A DNA stretch of 64,000 nucleotides from Brachypterus glaber (GCA_958510825.1 OY294044.1:75252895-75316894), one strand, 5' to 3'. Shown: positions 1 through 12,498, numbered from the stretch's first letter. The notes: generated from the sequence alone by a model not told the origin. Numbers and translations are program-made.

Positions 1-298
1 TTAATATAATTACACATATTTTTTTAGATATATTAATACATTACTTGATGTGCTTTCATTAAGTTTATTTATAATAAATTTCTCAAATGAATTATCTTAT
101 TTTATTTAAGAGTTATATTTTCTCAAACTGAAAAGCTTAAGTATTTACACTAGGTTGTTACTTACCTAAAGGAGTAAAAGCTAAAGTAACTGGCGCCCCT
201 AACAACATTAATCAATTCTTTCTATTTTTCCCTTGCCCATACCCATTGCTCCGCTGTCAAAACTAGCCGTTGGCAGTGAACGTATTAATTACGGTACA
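1..298 (+). mobile_element. 3' part of the 5' LTR of a Ty3/gypsy-type retrotransposon
   Basis: These 298 bases recur, apparently base for base, at 3764-4061, and both copies stop at the same point (...GGTACA). The LTR therefore ends CA, as LTRs do, and its start lies outside the window. The apparent identity of the copies implies a fairly recent insertion. A primer-binding-site-like stretch follows directly. Confidence 0.85.
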
Positions 299-1978
299 CT
301 AATATTGGCGTCCAAGAACGTGGTATTTGGATAGATAGAACACTTGTTTTTTTTTTAATTTTACTCCATTTTTCTCAGTGTATTTTTTATAAAAATCTAA
401 AGCTTATTTTTTTTTTCAGTGTAACTTAAAGTTCATTTTGAGAAAACCTACATATAACTGTTGAATAAAATATTTTTTGTTGAAAATTAAGTCAAATTAG
501 AGTTAATCTGATAAGATATATCAGATATGTGTTTTTTATGTTTTTTCTGAATTTTATGGAATAACATGGAATAGAGAAATTTTGGCGTGGGTTCAGTTTT
601 TCTAGAAATTATCTTTTATTCAATAGAAATAAATGGATAATAGGGTATTTATTTATGCGAAGGATATGAATAAATATTAGCTAATTTTGTAGTTTTGGAG
701 ACTATTTATAATTATTAATTTGTCCAATTGAGATAAATAATAATTTAGTATTTTTTTGACATATTTGGGAAATTTTCCAAAGTATGCAAAAACTTTGTTG
801 AGCAGTGTACACAAAAAAAAAATAATTTGTGGTACAGTATAAATATTTTATTATAAAATAAATATTTTGAGTAAATTGAATTTAAATTTTGAAAATAAAT
901 ATTCAAAATGGACGATTTAGATAAAATGGAAATTCGATTTTTGACTGCAAAAATGGTAAAAATTTAGCAAAAATAGGTCTAGCTTTACGAACGTCTGTAA
1001 ATGAAGTTACGGGGTATACGCCGGCATTTCTTAATTTTGGGAGGAATGTACCTATCACAGGAACTTATTATGGCAAAATGACATCAACTGATGGTGTTAA
1101 ATTAGAACCTTGTGACAGAGACTCGTATAGCCAAGACTTGGGAAATCTTAAAGAGATTTTTGTTGATGTAAAGAAATATTTACATGAAGCTTATGAACGT
1201 AATAAGCGTACTTATGATTTGCGCAAGCGTGAAGTAAATTTTGAGATAGGTGAAAAAGTTTGGAGACGAAACAAAGTACTCTCAGATGCTAGTAAAAGTT
1301 TTGCTGCAAAACTTGCTCCAAAGTACATACTTTGCAAAGTTGTTGCGAAAAAGTCAAAGTTAGTGTATATTTTGGAAAATGCAGATGGTCATAGAGGCGA
1401 CTGGCATGTTAAAGATCTAAAGAAATATTTTGGATCGAATAGTGACATTTCAGTTGGCTAGATTTTATTAAATAAGAATATATTCTTAGTATCATTCGGA
1501 ATGATATTTAAAAAATATCAATGTATTGAAAATATTTAAAGGGTACCCAAAACTTTTGTATATAGTAAAAAAAAATATATATATAAATATATTTTTTGTA
1601 GAAGAGAATTCTGATGCACACAGTCAAGTCTTATTTCTATTTTTTTATCTTGATAAAACTTAGCTAAAAAGAAAAACAAAATTACCTGATTATGACAATT
1701 ACCTGATTATGACAATTACCTGTTTATGACACACACCGATAAAGTCCCAAAATTATGTTCTACATAAGAGTAGGCGAATGATACACGTAGTTATCAAGCT
1801 TAGCTATTGTTAATTATCAAGTAGTATTTCAAATGATTTACATAAAGTATTGTATTTTTTGTTGATTTATTAAATAAAATATAGTATATATTTTAGCTAT
1901 TTAAGTTAAATAGTTATAGAGTTTGGTATAAAAATATTTTTTGTATATTAAATATTTTTATTATTTTTGGAGGGGGCA
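299..1978 (+). mobile_element. Collapsed internal region of the LTR retrotransposon
   Basis: The stretch between the LTRs is only about 1.7 kb, whereas an intact gypsy interior is normally about 4.5-6 kb. It opens with a possible primer binding site at 304-322 (core TGGCGTCCAAGAACG), continues with AT-rich untranslated sequence, then a short gag-like start at 908, an integrase C-terminal fragment (925-1461), about 500 bp of AT-rich sequence with a short tandem repeat (TGACAATTACCTGATTA type, near 1685-1730), and a polypurine tract (GGAGGGGGCA) just before 1979. Protease, reverse transcriptase, RNase H and most of integrase are missing. Confidence 0.75.
925..1461 (+). pseudogene. Ty3/gypsy Pol C-terminal fragment (integrase tail)
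   Basis: The frame is open from about 925 to the TAG at 1459-1461. It reads LRTSVNEVTGYTPAFLNFGR, a hallmark of the end of the gypsy integrase core, then after an alpha-helical charged stretch the chromodomain-adjacent block with GEKVWRRN, LAPKY and DWHVKDLKKY. The catalytic DDE residues lie upstream in intact elements and are absent here. An ATG at 908 in another frame (MDDLDKMEIRFLTAK) looks like a gag start, so the deletion joins gag to integrase around 945-965. It is not expected to be functional; the element could move only if helped in trans. Confidence 0.8.
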
Positions 1979-4061
1979 TGTGTAACGATATAAATCGTCA
2001 CTTTGTAATATAGCAAGGGTTAATTAAACTATTCGTTTACTTACGTTATAATTTATGTTTATTTTGTATATAAATAGTTACGTACGTACAGAACTATTTT
2101 GTATCTGGGACTATTTGGTAGCAGGAACTGAATTCTAACCATATAAGTCTCTATTCCATAGTTCTACCTGAAAATAACATAAAGAAAACATAATTAGAAT
2201 ATGATTTTTAATAATAAAGAATCATATGACTTATTTCTTTATAATACATTTGTCTATGGACTTACCTGGTTTTTATATGTTTCAGAGTCTATTGAGGGTT
2301 GGATTTCACTGGCTTTCACCTGTAGCTTGTCTCTCCTGGAAAGTTTCGTATGCTTATTCCTTCGGGATAATCTAGAATTTGTTGAAAATAGTTTGCTGGA
2401 ACTGCTCACTTAGATTCAGTATTTTGTTTATACTTAGTTCACAGGACACTTAGTATTCTGTTCGTATTTTTATTAGTTTTGCTGATAAACAATAAGTATT
2501 GTTTATATTTGTTTCTTAGAGTAATATTTTGAGGTTAGATATCACTAATACGGATTTATTAGGAAATATTCTTTTTAGTTATAATTTTTGGTGTAGTTTT
2601 CGTTACCTTTATTAGGAATCCTATACGGTAAAACTGTAGTTGATAATGACTTTCATAGATGTCGCTAATAGTTCAGAAATAGGATTTTATTTACCTGAAG
2701 GGTTCATACTAGTGAATAAGGTCGATTTTCCTTCTTCTTGAAGCAACTCTGTGACAATGGTGGTGTCATATTGACGAGTGTTTATTTTCTGTAATCATCG
2801 AAGTAATCCTTCATGTATTTTTATTTAAAGTTAGTGAAAATGAATATTTAAACAATGCGGAAGATATTGTAACTGTTATTTTCTACAATTACGCATTTAT
2901 AACGTTTCGATGGACATCGAAGACTTAGTATGACACGTAAGTTAAGTTTTTCTGTTTCTTAGAATATTTCTGAGATATAATTATTGTTTTAGCACCATTA
3001 TTACTACATTACTAGACCATTAATTACTATTTCTATACCATTAATATGGAATTATATTAACTTAAGTTGAAGTTTATTTTGGTATATTTGATATAGAAGT
3101 TCTCCGCATGGAGTGATGTTCTGTTGGAACATGGTTCTGTATTTTTCGGCATAGATAAATTCTATATGACCGTCTAGCAGACAATTTTACATTGGACATA
3201 ATTTTCAAAAGTATATTTTATCCCGGACAACATTTTTAATAATACATTTTATCCTGGAAGATGATTTTTCCAAAGTAGATGGGACAGCCTATATTTTTTT
3301 CCTTTCATTTGAGAAATGAATTCATCAGCATAGGGGAGACTTGTACAGATGGAGACGATGGAATTCATACCTTATGGATTTTGCAGAAACCAGCTAAGTA
3401 CTCTTTCTGAAAACTTTTGAAAGCAATATTTCATATTTTAAATTCTTTTATTTCAATATTCTTATAACTGTAAACTTTATCAGATCTGATATAGTATTGT
3501 TTAATACTATATGCCCTTCTGGCTTTTGTTCATTTTTAGGTACTTATTTTTTTTTTTAAACATTTAATCTCATTTATTAATTATTAAATATCATACTTTG
3601 ATTAAATGATTTCTAATTTAAGCATGACTTTTATACACTGCAAGAAATGATTGCTGTTTACATACATTTCTTGGTGCTTGTTGAACTTCATGTTTTCTTT
3701 ATACATTTAAGTCGAATGATTTCTGAATTTAGTAATTTTTATTAAGATTTCTTTAATTATATCTTAATATAATTACACATATTTTTTTAGATATATTAAT
3801 ACATTACTTGATGTGCTTTCATTAAGTTTATTTATAATAAATTTCTCAAATGAATTATCTTATTTTATTTAAGAGTTATATTTTCTCAAACTGAAAAGCT
3901 TAAGTATTTACACTAGGTTGTTACTTACCTAAAGGAGTAAAAGCTAAAGTAACTGGCGCCCCTAACAACATTAATCAATTCTTTCTATTTTTCCCTTGCC
4001 CATACCCATTGCTCCGCTGTCAAAACTAGCCGTTGGCAGTGAACGTATTAATTACGGTACA
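1979..4061 (+). mobile_element. 3' LTR of the retrotransposon, about 2.08 kb
   Basis: It starts TGTGTAACGATA directly after a polypurine tract and ends ...GGTACA, so it has the TG..CA ends of an LTR; 1981 is an alternative start. Its last 298 bases match 1-298. A TATA-like box (TATATAAATAG, about 2067-2077) suits an internal promoter. The small ORF at 2201-2413 has no recognisable homology and is judged chance. At over 2 kb the LTR is long for an insect gypsy element. Confidence 0.75.
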
Positions 4062-4506
4062 GTATTTGCTTATATTCTAAAGCAGTCGTAGAAAAATAAT
4101 ATTCTATATATATGTTATAGACTATACGTTTCTTGGACTGCAAACACTGGATGGCTTTATACGGACAAGGTTGAAGACAATGTTACTTGTCACTAGACAT
4201 TGATGCATCAGAAAACATATTTTTATATAAACCAATTAATATTATTTAATAATTTTATCAAATAAGTACTTAAAAAAGTTTTTTTTTTAATTTTACCCCA
4301 TATTTACAAATTATAATACAAAAATTGAAGGTTGTGTCAGTTTGGCGTGATATATATCATGGTTTAAATAATCAACAATAGATGGGGAAATTTAATTTTT
4401 TTGAGCTAAACTGATTAAAATTTTAACGCCAAACTTGCATTTATTTGCATTAGTTAATCAATATTTTATGGTAAAATATATGTATATATTTTTTCTAATT
4501 TTGCCA
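4062..4506. other. AT-rich flank without recognisable features
   Basis: This lies between the 3' LTR and the tail of the minus-strand LINE. I see no ORF or repeat that I can name here. Confidence 0.5.
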
Positions 4507-6310
4507 CAATAATAATAATAATAATAATAATATTTATTGCTTCAAAACAAAGTAGTACAATATATATAACAATGCAATAAATATGCTGATAGCACAAAAA
4601 ATGTTTAGAACATTTGCGCGTGCAAAACATATAATAAAGGTACATAAAATTACATAACTATAAAAATATCAAAAAATCTTAATTAACTGCTATAAATAGA
4701 AGGTTACGATGCTCAATTTATTCGTTAGGTTATTGAATGTATTAAGCGTTGTAATACATATAAAAACATTTTTGTTTTAAGATATAGGTAATTCTAATAT
4801 TAAAAATATGAAACATGTTAAAAATAAAAATATTGCAGGTAAGTACAATCAATGCATTTGTGTGTAATCAATAAAATAAAATATGAAACATGTTAAAAAT
4901 AAAAAATATTGCAGGTAAGTGCAATCAATGTATTTGTGTTGACTGTAATAATATATAAATATATACACATATATATACACACATAGACATATATACATAT
5001 ATATACACATACACACATATATACACACACATATACATACACAAACTAATATAATAAGTTTAATATATACATACATACATAAACTAATATAATAAGCTTA
5101 AGTTACTTTTTAGATTAATAAAGCTGTCTATAGTTTCTTTAGATGTACTTAAAACATAATTTTTGGACATTTTTTTAAAAATATTTTTTGATTTGACTTG
5201 TTTCAGGTTCTCAGGTAGAGAGTTGTACACTTTTGGTCCAAGAAGTCTGCTACTACGCTGACCAATGGTTTTAAATGTTTTTGGTATTGCAGCTTCTAGT
5301 TGATGTTATTCTAGTGTTTTTCTTTATGTCGTAAGTATAGGTTGCCAGTGTTAAAAAGAAAATTTGTCTGCAATTCATTTTACGGGATATCACAAAAAGT
5401 TCGTCAGTTGGGTAAGTTGGGTCTTTTCGATGAATAACTTTTAAAATCCTTTTTTGGGTAATTTTTAAATCTTCCAAAACATTATCATAAACCCCTCCCC
5501 ATCCAAGGATACCATACCTCAGATGTGAGTCTACAAGTGCGTTATATACCATATTCAGTTGTCTCAGGTTTAGAATATCTCTAAGTATTTTAAAGTATGG
5601 TATAAAACAACGGATTTTTTATTGATTTCCTTAATTTGTAGGTCCCATCTAAGGTGCTGGTCGATAGTGATTCCTAAAAATTTGGCATACTCTGCTCTTA
5701 TAATAGAGAACTGAGATCCATTTTTTTCAAAATGAAGACTGCCAAAAGAAGGTAAACTGTTTTTGTATGATCCGAAAGGTACAAACATGGTTTTTTCAAT
5801 ATTTAGAGTTAATAAGTTATTATCGAACCATTCTTTTATAAGTAAAAAATCAGTTTCAATTATTTCCTTTAGCAGTCTCCAGGTAGAAGCTGTAAAAAAT
5901 AAAGTGGTGTCATCCGCGAAGCTAATAACCTTTCCTCTTATTTTTACTCTAAAGAGGTTATTAATATAAAGTAAGAATAGAATAGGTCCTAATATAGTAG
6001 CCCCAGGCCGAATTTTGGTGATAGAGGATAGCTCATATATTCACCGATTTTAACATATTGAGTTCTATTTTCAAGGTAACTGGTTATTAGCTTCAGGAAG
6101 ACACCTCTAATGCCAAGATCTGATAAAATCTCTAAAAGTTTAGAATGGCTCACAGTGTCAAAAGCTTTGGCAAGATCCAAAAAAATACATACTAGCGGTC
6201 TTTTTGTTTATGAATGGTTTACCCAGTCATTGACACAACTAATTAAAAGTTTTATATTAGGCAGATATTCATTCTTAAAATTGATTGCATATGACCTTAT
6301 AATTCTTTAA
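4507..6310 (-). pseudogene. Jockey/CR1-like non-LTR retrotransposon, 5'-truncated and frameshifted
   Basis: Read on the minus strand, three frames together give the C-terminal half of a LINE ORF2. It runs from about 6310 with a block ending IFLDLAKAFDTVSHSKLLEI, then GLGL with a shift to ILGPILFLLYINNL (about 6000-5950), the catalytic FADD box near 5915, the LNIEKTMFVPFG and KFLGITIDQHLRWD blocks (5790-5640), LRYGILGWGGVY, and the C-terminal SRLLGPKVYNSLPENLKQ block near 5220. The copy ends in a tail that is (ATT)n on its own strand (4507-4535). At least two frameshifts make it a dead copy. The FADD motif itself is intact. Confidence 0.88.
4804..4941. repeat. Two-copy tandem duplication of about 70 bp in the LINE 3' region
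   Basis: Units at about 4804-4876 and 4877-4941 share ATGAAACATGTTAAAAATAA, then ATTGCAGGTAAGT and CAATCAATG in the same order. A CA/TA-rich microsatellite (about 4955-5045) and a duplicated AACTAATATAATAAG box (5043 and 5081) follow. Confidence 0.75.
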
Positions 6311-6552
6311 ATAAAAATCCTGGCGTTATAATCTAAACGGTTAAATGTGCTGAAATTTAAGTAAGGAACCCAAATTTTAGTTAAATCTGCCAGGGCATTA
6401 TGGGCCAGGGGCTCCCTAAAATTGGCCAAAAGTTCCCTATAGAATTTAGAATAATAAATAAGAGTATCACATTCAACAAAAATTGTTTCATATATACATA
6501 AAATTTTAGTTAAATTCGTTAAAAATTATCGTTGTTATGACTACTTTAATAT

Positions 6553-7080
6553 TTTTTTTCTATTTTGCGACTCTTATAAGCTCATAATCACACGCATTTT
6601 GCGTGTTCTTATAGGCCCATAAGAGGTCTGTACTTTTTGTTCTTTTGGGTTGGCAACAGACCTGGCCTATCGCTTGACGTTTTCCGAGCAAATGTCAATG
6701 TCGCTTTAAAGTTGAATTTTCTACAAAATTTTGTGTTTAGGTTATTTTTACCATGTTAAAATTGTGGCTTGGTTAATTGCAGTAAAAAAGAGAAGAGATG
6801 ACTGTAAAATATATCAAAATATCATTTGTTCTTAGAATTTTAAACATGGTGTAAACTGTAATACCAATCCAAAACAAAAAATCCCTAAATCAGTCATCAT
6901 TTTAAATGTAAGTTTTTTTAAATTTTAGAGCAAAATAGAAAAAGTTGTATAAAGCACTCGTTTCATAACACGTTTTTAGCGTACTAGTACTTTAGAAAAC
7001 TCGCCGCAAGTGGCTGGTTTTCTAAACTTGTACTCGTGCGATAAATACTTATGTTATGAAACTAGTACTTTAATATACTA
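6553..7080 (+). repeat. Dispersed repeat family A, copy 1
   Basis: About 520 bp that recurs in inverse orientation at 16811-17313. Shared blocks include CGACTCTTATAAGCTCATAA, TTGGTTAATTGCAGT, GATGACTGTAAAATATAT and the palindromic GAAAACTCGCCGCAAG..GGCTGGTTTTC box. It has no ORF. It is likely a non-autonomous DNA element; its class cannot be read from the termini. Confidence 0.8.
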
Positions 7081-7499
7081 TTTTTTTTTCGAAAAATTAT
7101 TTTTTGATGGACTTTTAGTGTGTAAAATGCATTCTATTTAAATGGCTTTTTGTGCACACATATAAATCAAAATAAGCTTAACAATCACCTAAAATCCAAA
7201 AAGTTGGAGTTCGTAATATTAACTATATTAATTTCGTATTTTATATCAAAATTTAATGAATTTTAGTGTATTTCCCTGTGAATTTAAGATTCCCCGAGAT
7301 TCCCCAGCCAATCAAACTTTTTTTTACCCAATCTTGTAGAATATTAATTGTATTAAAGCGTACATATCCAACATTTTCCAACTTTTTAGATTTCAAAAAG
7401 TTATTGAATAAGATCCAAGGTCGGGCATAGCGTAAGGAATACTTAAGTATACTATATTTATCCGCAGTAAAAAATCGGATTTTGGTATTTTTTTTGTAA

Positions 7500-7738
7500 A
7501 AATTGGTATCTGGGGGTTTTAAAGGATGCTGGAACTAAATACATTTTTTAAAACTAAAAATTTAAAATGGCGGGCCCAAGATGGCGTCAAAATTTGGTGA
7601 ATTTTAATGCATTTTAATAAAAATTGGTGTCCAAAAGTTTTCGGGGATGCTACAACTAAATCCATTATTAAAAATATAAAATTCAAAATGGCGAATCCAA
7701 TATTGCGGCATAATTTAGTGTATTTTAATAAAAAATTA
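7500..7738. repeat. Two-unit tandem repeat of about 120 bp
   Basis: Units at about 7500-7617 and 7618-7738 each run AAATTGGT..., GGATGCT..CAACTAAAT, AAAATGGCG..CCAA and TTTTAATAAA in the same order. The units are clearly diverged. No coding signal is seen. Confidence 0.7.
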
Positions 7739-7799
7739 TATTCTGTAACTTTGTTTTTTTTATATATTGTTACTGTTAATGGCTATAGCTGGAATAAAT

Positions 7800-7941
<142 letters not shown>

Positions 7942-8598
7942 TTCATATTTTTGGAATCTTTTAGGCATTTTAGAGAAACATACAGTTGTGGCATTAAATA
8001 TCGGGACAACCTCAAAAAAATTCGTGTCATTTTTATATTTTTTTCATGGATTAACATGGGATTATTTTAAAAATTAAAAAACTAGGCTACTTTGTTTTGA
8101 CATAACTGAATTGTTTAGTTGAAGTTTACTGTCAAAAAATATTAAATTTATAAATTAATATTTATTAATACATTAAATTTTACACAAATGTTGTAATTAT
8201 TAAAATAATAATAAAATTGATATTCTTTGGATCAAAATTGTACTATACGGGTAAATAATATGTGTTTAATATTAATTTTTCTTTAGTACAGCTAAAAACT
8301 CGCAAGGTTATATAAATTTTCTACAGAAAATGGATTTGAGTTTAAGGGTTCATTACTGAAGAGCCTGACTGAGGTAAGCGAAAAAAAAATCCTAGTATAC
8401 GGCAACTGCACCTTGTTTTTCTCGGTTTTTCTTATATAATTAAAAATTGCTTTACCATCCATTATAGATTTTGACCACCGAGGATTGTTTTTCAGTTTAA
8501 TATAAGAACCTAATGTTTTCTCAATAAAACATTTCTTAAGACACAGATCTATTTCTTGAACTGTTTTCAGTAAAATTGAACCTTATCCATATCTCCTA
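7942..8598. other. AT-rich spacer
   Basis: Sequence between the ATT microsatellite and the large palindrome. I see no gene or structured repeat in it. Confidence 0.5.
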
Positions 8599-9999
8599 TA
8601 GACCAGGGTCGATAATTTTTGAAACCAAAAAAAATAATAGTAGGATGAAACCCGTTAAAAAAGGACGAGAATATAACAAAAATGAAAGGAAAAATAATTT
8701 ACGGGCGATCTGAGGTCGGGAAGTGGAAGGGGGTGAGTTTTTAAGGGTAAAAAACGGTGTATCTCGATTTCCGGCAAAACTACAAGTCCTATGGAAAAAA
8801 ATTAAATGACAAAGTTGTAGGTAATAAAGAGACCTACAACTTTTGTAATTACACTTTTTTCACATAACCTCAAAATTTATGTGAAAAATTCAAATAATCA
8901 AGTTTTTGGTTTGGACTTTTTATCTTATGCAAAAAATTTTTTTTTTCACGTAATTTGGTAAAAACTTACCTTTTTATGTCCTAAAGACACTGTAATTTTT
9001 TCACCTTATTTTGACTTAATATCGAAAAAAGACCCTAATTTTCAATCGAAAATTCTCGCGTCAAAATATCAGCTTTTTAAAAAAATTCGGGGAGTTTTTT
9101 GTTCGTTGAAATCTCTTCTTTCTGATAATGTAAAAAAATATACACATTACTATGGTATATGTTCTCAGAAAATGCAAAGAAAAGAAAAAAAACTCGAATC
9201 CGATTTTTTTTTTTTAATCACTATGTACAATTTTGAGCTATTTAGTAAAATTTACACTTTAATTACTTGAAAAACGTAAGATTCTATTTAATAATAATAA
9301 GTAATTAAAGTGTAAATTTTACTAAATAGCTCAAAATTGTACATAGTGATTAAAAAAAAATTTTCGGATTCGAGTTTTTTTCTTTTCTTTGCATTTTCTG
9401 AGAACATTTACCATAGTAATGTATATATTTTTTTACATTATCAGAAAGAAGAGATTTCAACGAACAAAAAACTCCCAGACTTTTTTTAAAAAGCTGATAT
9501 TTTGACGCGAGAATTTTCGATTGAAAATTAGGGTGTTTTTTCGATATTAAGTCGAAATAAGGTGAAAAAATAAATATTTCAAATCAAAAAAATTACAGTG
9601 TCTTTAGGACATAAAAAGGTAAGTTTTCACCAAATTTCGTGAAAAAAAAATTTTTTTGCATAAGATAAAAAGTCCAAACCAAAAACTTGATTATTTGAAT
9701 TTTTCACATAAATTTTGAGGTTATGTGAAAAAAGTGTAATTATAAAAGTTGTAGGTCTCTTTATTACCTACAACTTTGTCATTTAATTTTTTTCCATAGG
9801 ACTTGTAGTTTTGCCGGAAATCGAGATACACTGTTTTTTACCCTTAAAAACTCACCCCCTTCCACTTCCCGACCTCAGATCGCCCGTAAATTATTTTTCC
9901 TTTTATTTTTGTTATATTCTCGTCCTTTTTTAACTAGTTTCATCTTACTATAATTTTTTTTCACTTTTTACCATTTTCAAAATTATCGACCCTGGTCTA
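8599..9999. mobile_element. 1.4 kb near-perfect palindromic element
   Basis: The left arm (8599-9268) and right arm (9299-9999) are reverse complements over about 670-700 bp, separated by a loop of about 30 nt. The outer ends read TAGACCAGGGTCGATAATTT and its complement. Arms differ by scattered substitutions and one insertion of about 20 bp in the right arm near 9570. There is no ORF. Both ends abut TA, which would fit a TA target site, but this is weak. Transcription through it would give a very long RNA hairpin. Confidence 0.9.
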
Positions 10000-10535
10000 C
10001 TAATACTAAGGACGACTGAGTATTTTTTCTCTTTAATTTCCACGATAAGCAAACTCATTTTAAATTAAAATAAAGATAAAAAACACTTTTTTTACAAACT
10101 ACTCGTATAACAGCAAAAAATAAACAAACATTTGACATATTTTGATGTTTTCTAATATATGACACAAGACCTACTATAATCTATGAAAAATTGTTTGTCC
10201 CGATATTTAATGCCACCACTGTACTTAAAATTCGAAGAATATTTACTATGGAATGCGAAGCACTACATGTTTTTAGCACTTGATTTTTTTTTTGGGTTGC
10301 GCAAGTTGATGCACTTACCAGTTTTGTGAGAACTAGGTACAAAATACGTAAATTATAGTTTTACTGTAAATATTACAGTGTAAATAATGGCACGTAAACA
10401 ATTAAATAATGTTATGATATTTGTTCCTTTTCACCGGTAAAACATACAATTCTAAACATCGAGGATTTATTTAAATATAATATTTAAATTACAAAATTCT
10501 TTACTCGTTTATAATGAATTAATTAATGATACATA
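10000..10535. other. AT-rich spacer
   Basis: No gene recognised. A short stretch (10236-10270) with GGAATGCGAAGCACTACATG resembles, in reverse complement, the unit starts of the tandem array at 27.2-28.9 kb. CATA at 10532-10535 is the target-site duplication of the next element. Confidence 0.45.
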
Positions 10536-10995
10536 CTGCCGAAATTTTTTAAAAAGCATTAATCGGTTTTATCAAGGGAGGCATTCAAATCGTAGATTTT
10601 GACAAGAGGTTTTAAAAGTTGGGTTAAGCTTTTGACAAAAACCGTTCAGGATAAAATACAGTAAGTACTGGATTTTTTGTTAGTTTTTTGTATTGCACTA
10701 TTTAAATTATTTTTATAATGCTTTAGAATTAGAAAAGTTATGTAATTACGTTGTTTTATTTTTGCGATAAATTTTATTCTACTAATTTTAATTTTTTATT
10801 CTATTAATTTTAATTTTTTAGAAAAAAAAATAAAGCGGATACTGTGTTTTTGCTTTGATGTGTTTTGAATTTGACAAATAAATAACCTTACTTTAAAAAT
10901 TAATTCTTACCTGTCAAACTAAATCAAACTATGTTGTAAAATGTACGATTTCACCTTGATAAAACCGATTAATGCTTTTTAAAAAATTTCGGCAG
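10536..10995. mobile_element. 460-bp MITE with 40-bp TIRs and CATA duplication
   Basis: The element starts CTGCCGAAATTTTTTAAAAA and ends with the matching complement; inverted matching continues through GCATTAATCGGTTTTATCAA. CATA stands directly outside both ends (10532-10535, 10996-10999), a good target-site duplication. It has no ORF and is a non-autonomous DNA transposon of unassigned superfamily. Confidence 0.85.
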
Positions 10996-11129
10996 CATAT
11001 ATGTATATTTATAAATATAAAACATAGGTTGGTGCTATTTTTGTCAATATATAAAGAAATTAAATTTATATTTTTAAGTAGGGCTTGGCATTCCATTATA
11101 TTCTCTTCACAGTAGATAGTATATTAGTG

Positions 11130-12435
11130 CAGTCAAATAACGAGAAATTCCTATGTTAAATTGCAATAAATGTACACGGGCTGATATTTTAATAGTAACA
11201 GAACACTCCTGTTAGTTTTTCACCGGGTGATTTGCGTAAGGGGTGAGTGCGGTTATCTCGCTAAATGTGCATCTTAATATCTTAAGATAAAAATGCACAT
11301 AACCAATTCTACCGTGCTAAGCTGAAAGGTCCTATCTATATATGTTAAATATATATAGATAGGACCTTTCAGCTTAGGACGGCAGAATGATAACAATCGA
11401 GTATAAATATTCAAAAATGGCCATGTTAAAGGTGATATTGTTTTTTCGATTTTTCAGCCTAATTATTCATCAGAGGATAAAAGTGGTTATTAACAAACTT
11501 GTAGCTCTTGAAATTCTCTACAAGTCATATATATTGCGCATTTTCATAAGTATTTTGTTACGGTTACAGTGGGCACTGAAAGTCGAATTGCGCTCTCTGT
11601 AACCGTACCAAAGTACCTATGAAAATTTATAATATATGAATCTTATAGAAAATTTCAAGAGCTACAAGCTTGCTTATAACCACTTTTATCGCCCGATGAA
11701 TAATTTGGCTGAAAAATGGAAAAAAAACTATTTCACCTCCAACATGGCTATTTTTAAATGAACTGGATTGTTATTAATATAATAATGATCTAAACAAAAA
11801 TTGTTGGAAATTTCCTCCTTAACAAAATTGGTTATATGAATTTTTATCAATTCAATTCAATTCGTTTATTCATCTTTTGAATTACAATGTGTCTTAATAA
11901 TAACAATAATAAATATAAATGTATAAAGTCAAAAATAATTAAGAAATAAATAAACATATAAGTGTACATACAAGTTAACAAATAAACAAACAAATAAAAT
12001 AATTATAATAAATATGAAGGTAGATTTTAGTTAAAAATTAACAATTAAAAAATTAACAAATAACAAAGAAAAACAACTACCTATATAAATGAAGAAGATT
12101 TCAGATTAGGACTTGCTTAGTGTTGTGTATTCGGTTAATGAATAGAAGCAATTTTCTATAAGAAAAGTCTTTAGTTTACACTTAAAGGTAGTTATTTTTT
12201 CTGTTCCCTTATATCACTTGGCAGTAAGTTATATAAGCCACAACCCGCATAAATTGGTGATTTTTTATACGTAAGATGCATATTAAGGAACTCACCCCTA
12301 AAATTCAAGATAGCGGACACCCCTTACGCAAATCACTGAAAAACTAACAGGAGTGTTCTGTTATCATCCACTACTACCCTTTAAAATATCAGCCCCTGTA
12401 CATTTATTTTAATTTACATTTATTATTTTACTGGA
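11130..12435. mobile_element. Composite foldback element with nested hairpin and LINE fragment
   Basis: Outer inverted arms of about 110 bp (11130-11240 and about 12312-12435) share GATATTTTAA, AACAGAACACTCCTGTTAG and GATTTGCGTAAGGGGTG. Inside are a perfect hairpin at 11316-11383 (AAGCTGAAAGGTCCTATCTA plus complement) and a second inverted repeat at 11393-11775 centred near 11580. A later insertion (about 11845-12270) looks like the 3' end of a non-LTR element on the minus strand, with an LLPSDIRE-like reading near 12225. Confidence 0.75.
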
Positions 12436-12498
12436 CTAAATTGCTCTTTCCCAAATATTTATTAAACCCAAAGTTAAAATAAAGAGAAGAAATTAATA

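Noticed and set aside
2201..2413. 70-codon hydrophobic ORF
   Set aside because: Falls within the 3' LTR, short, and without homology that I can name.
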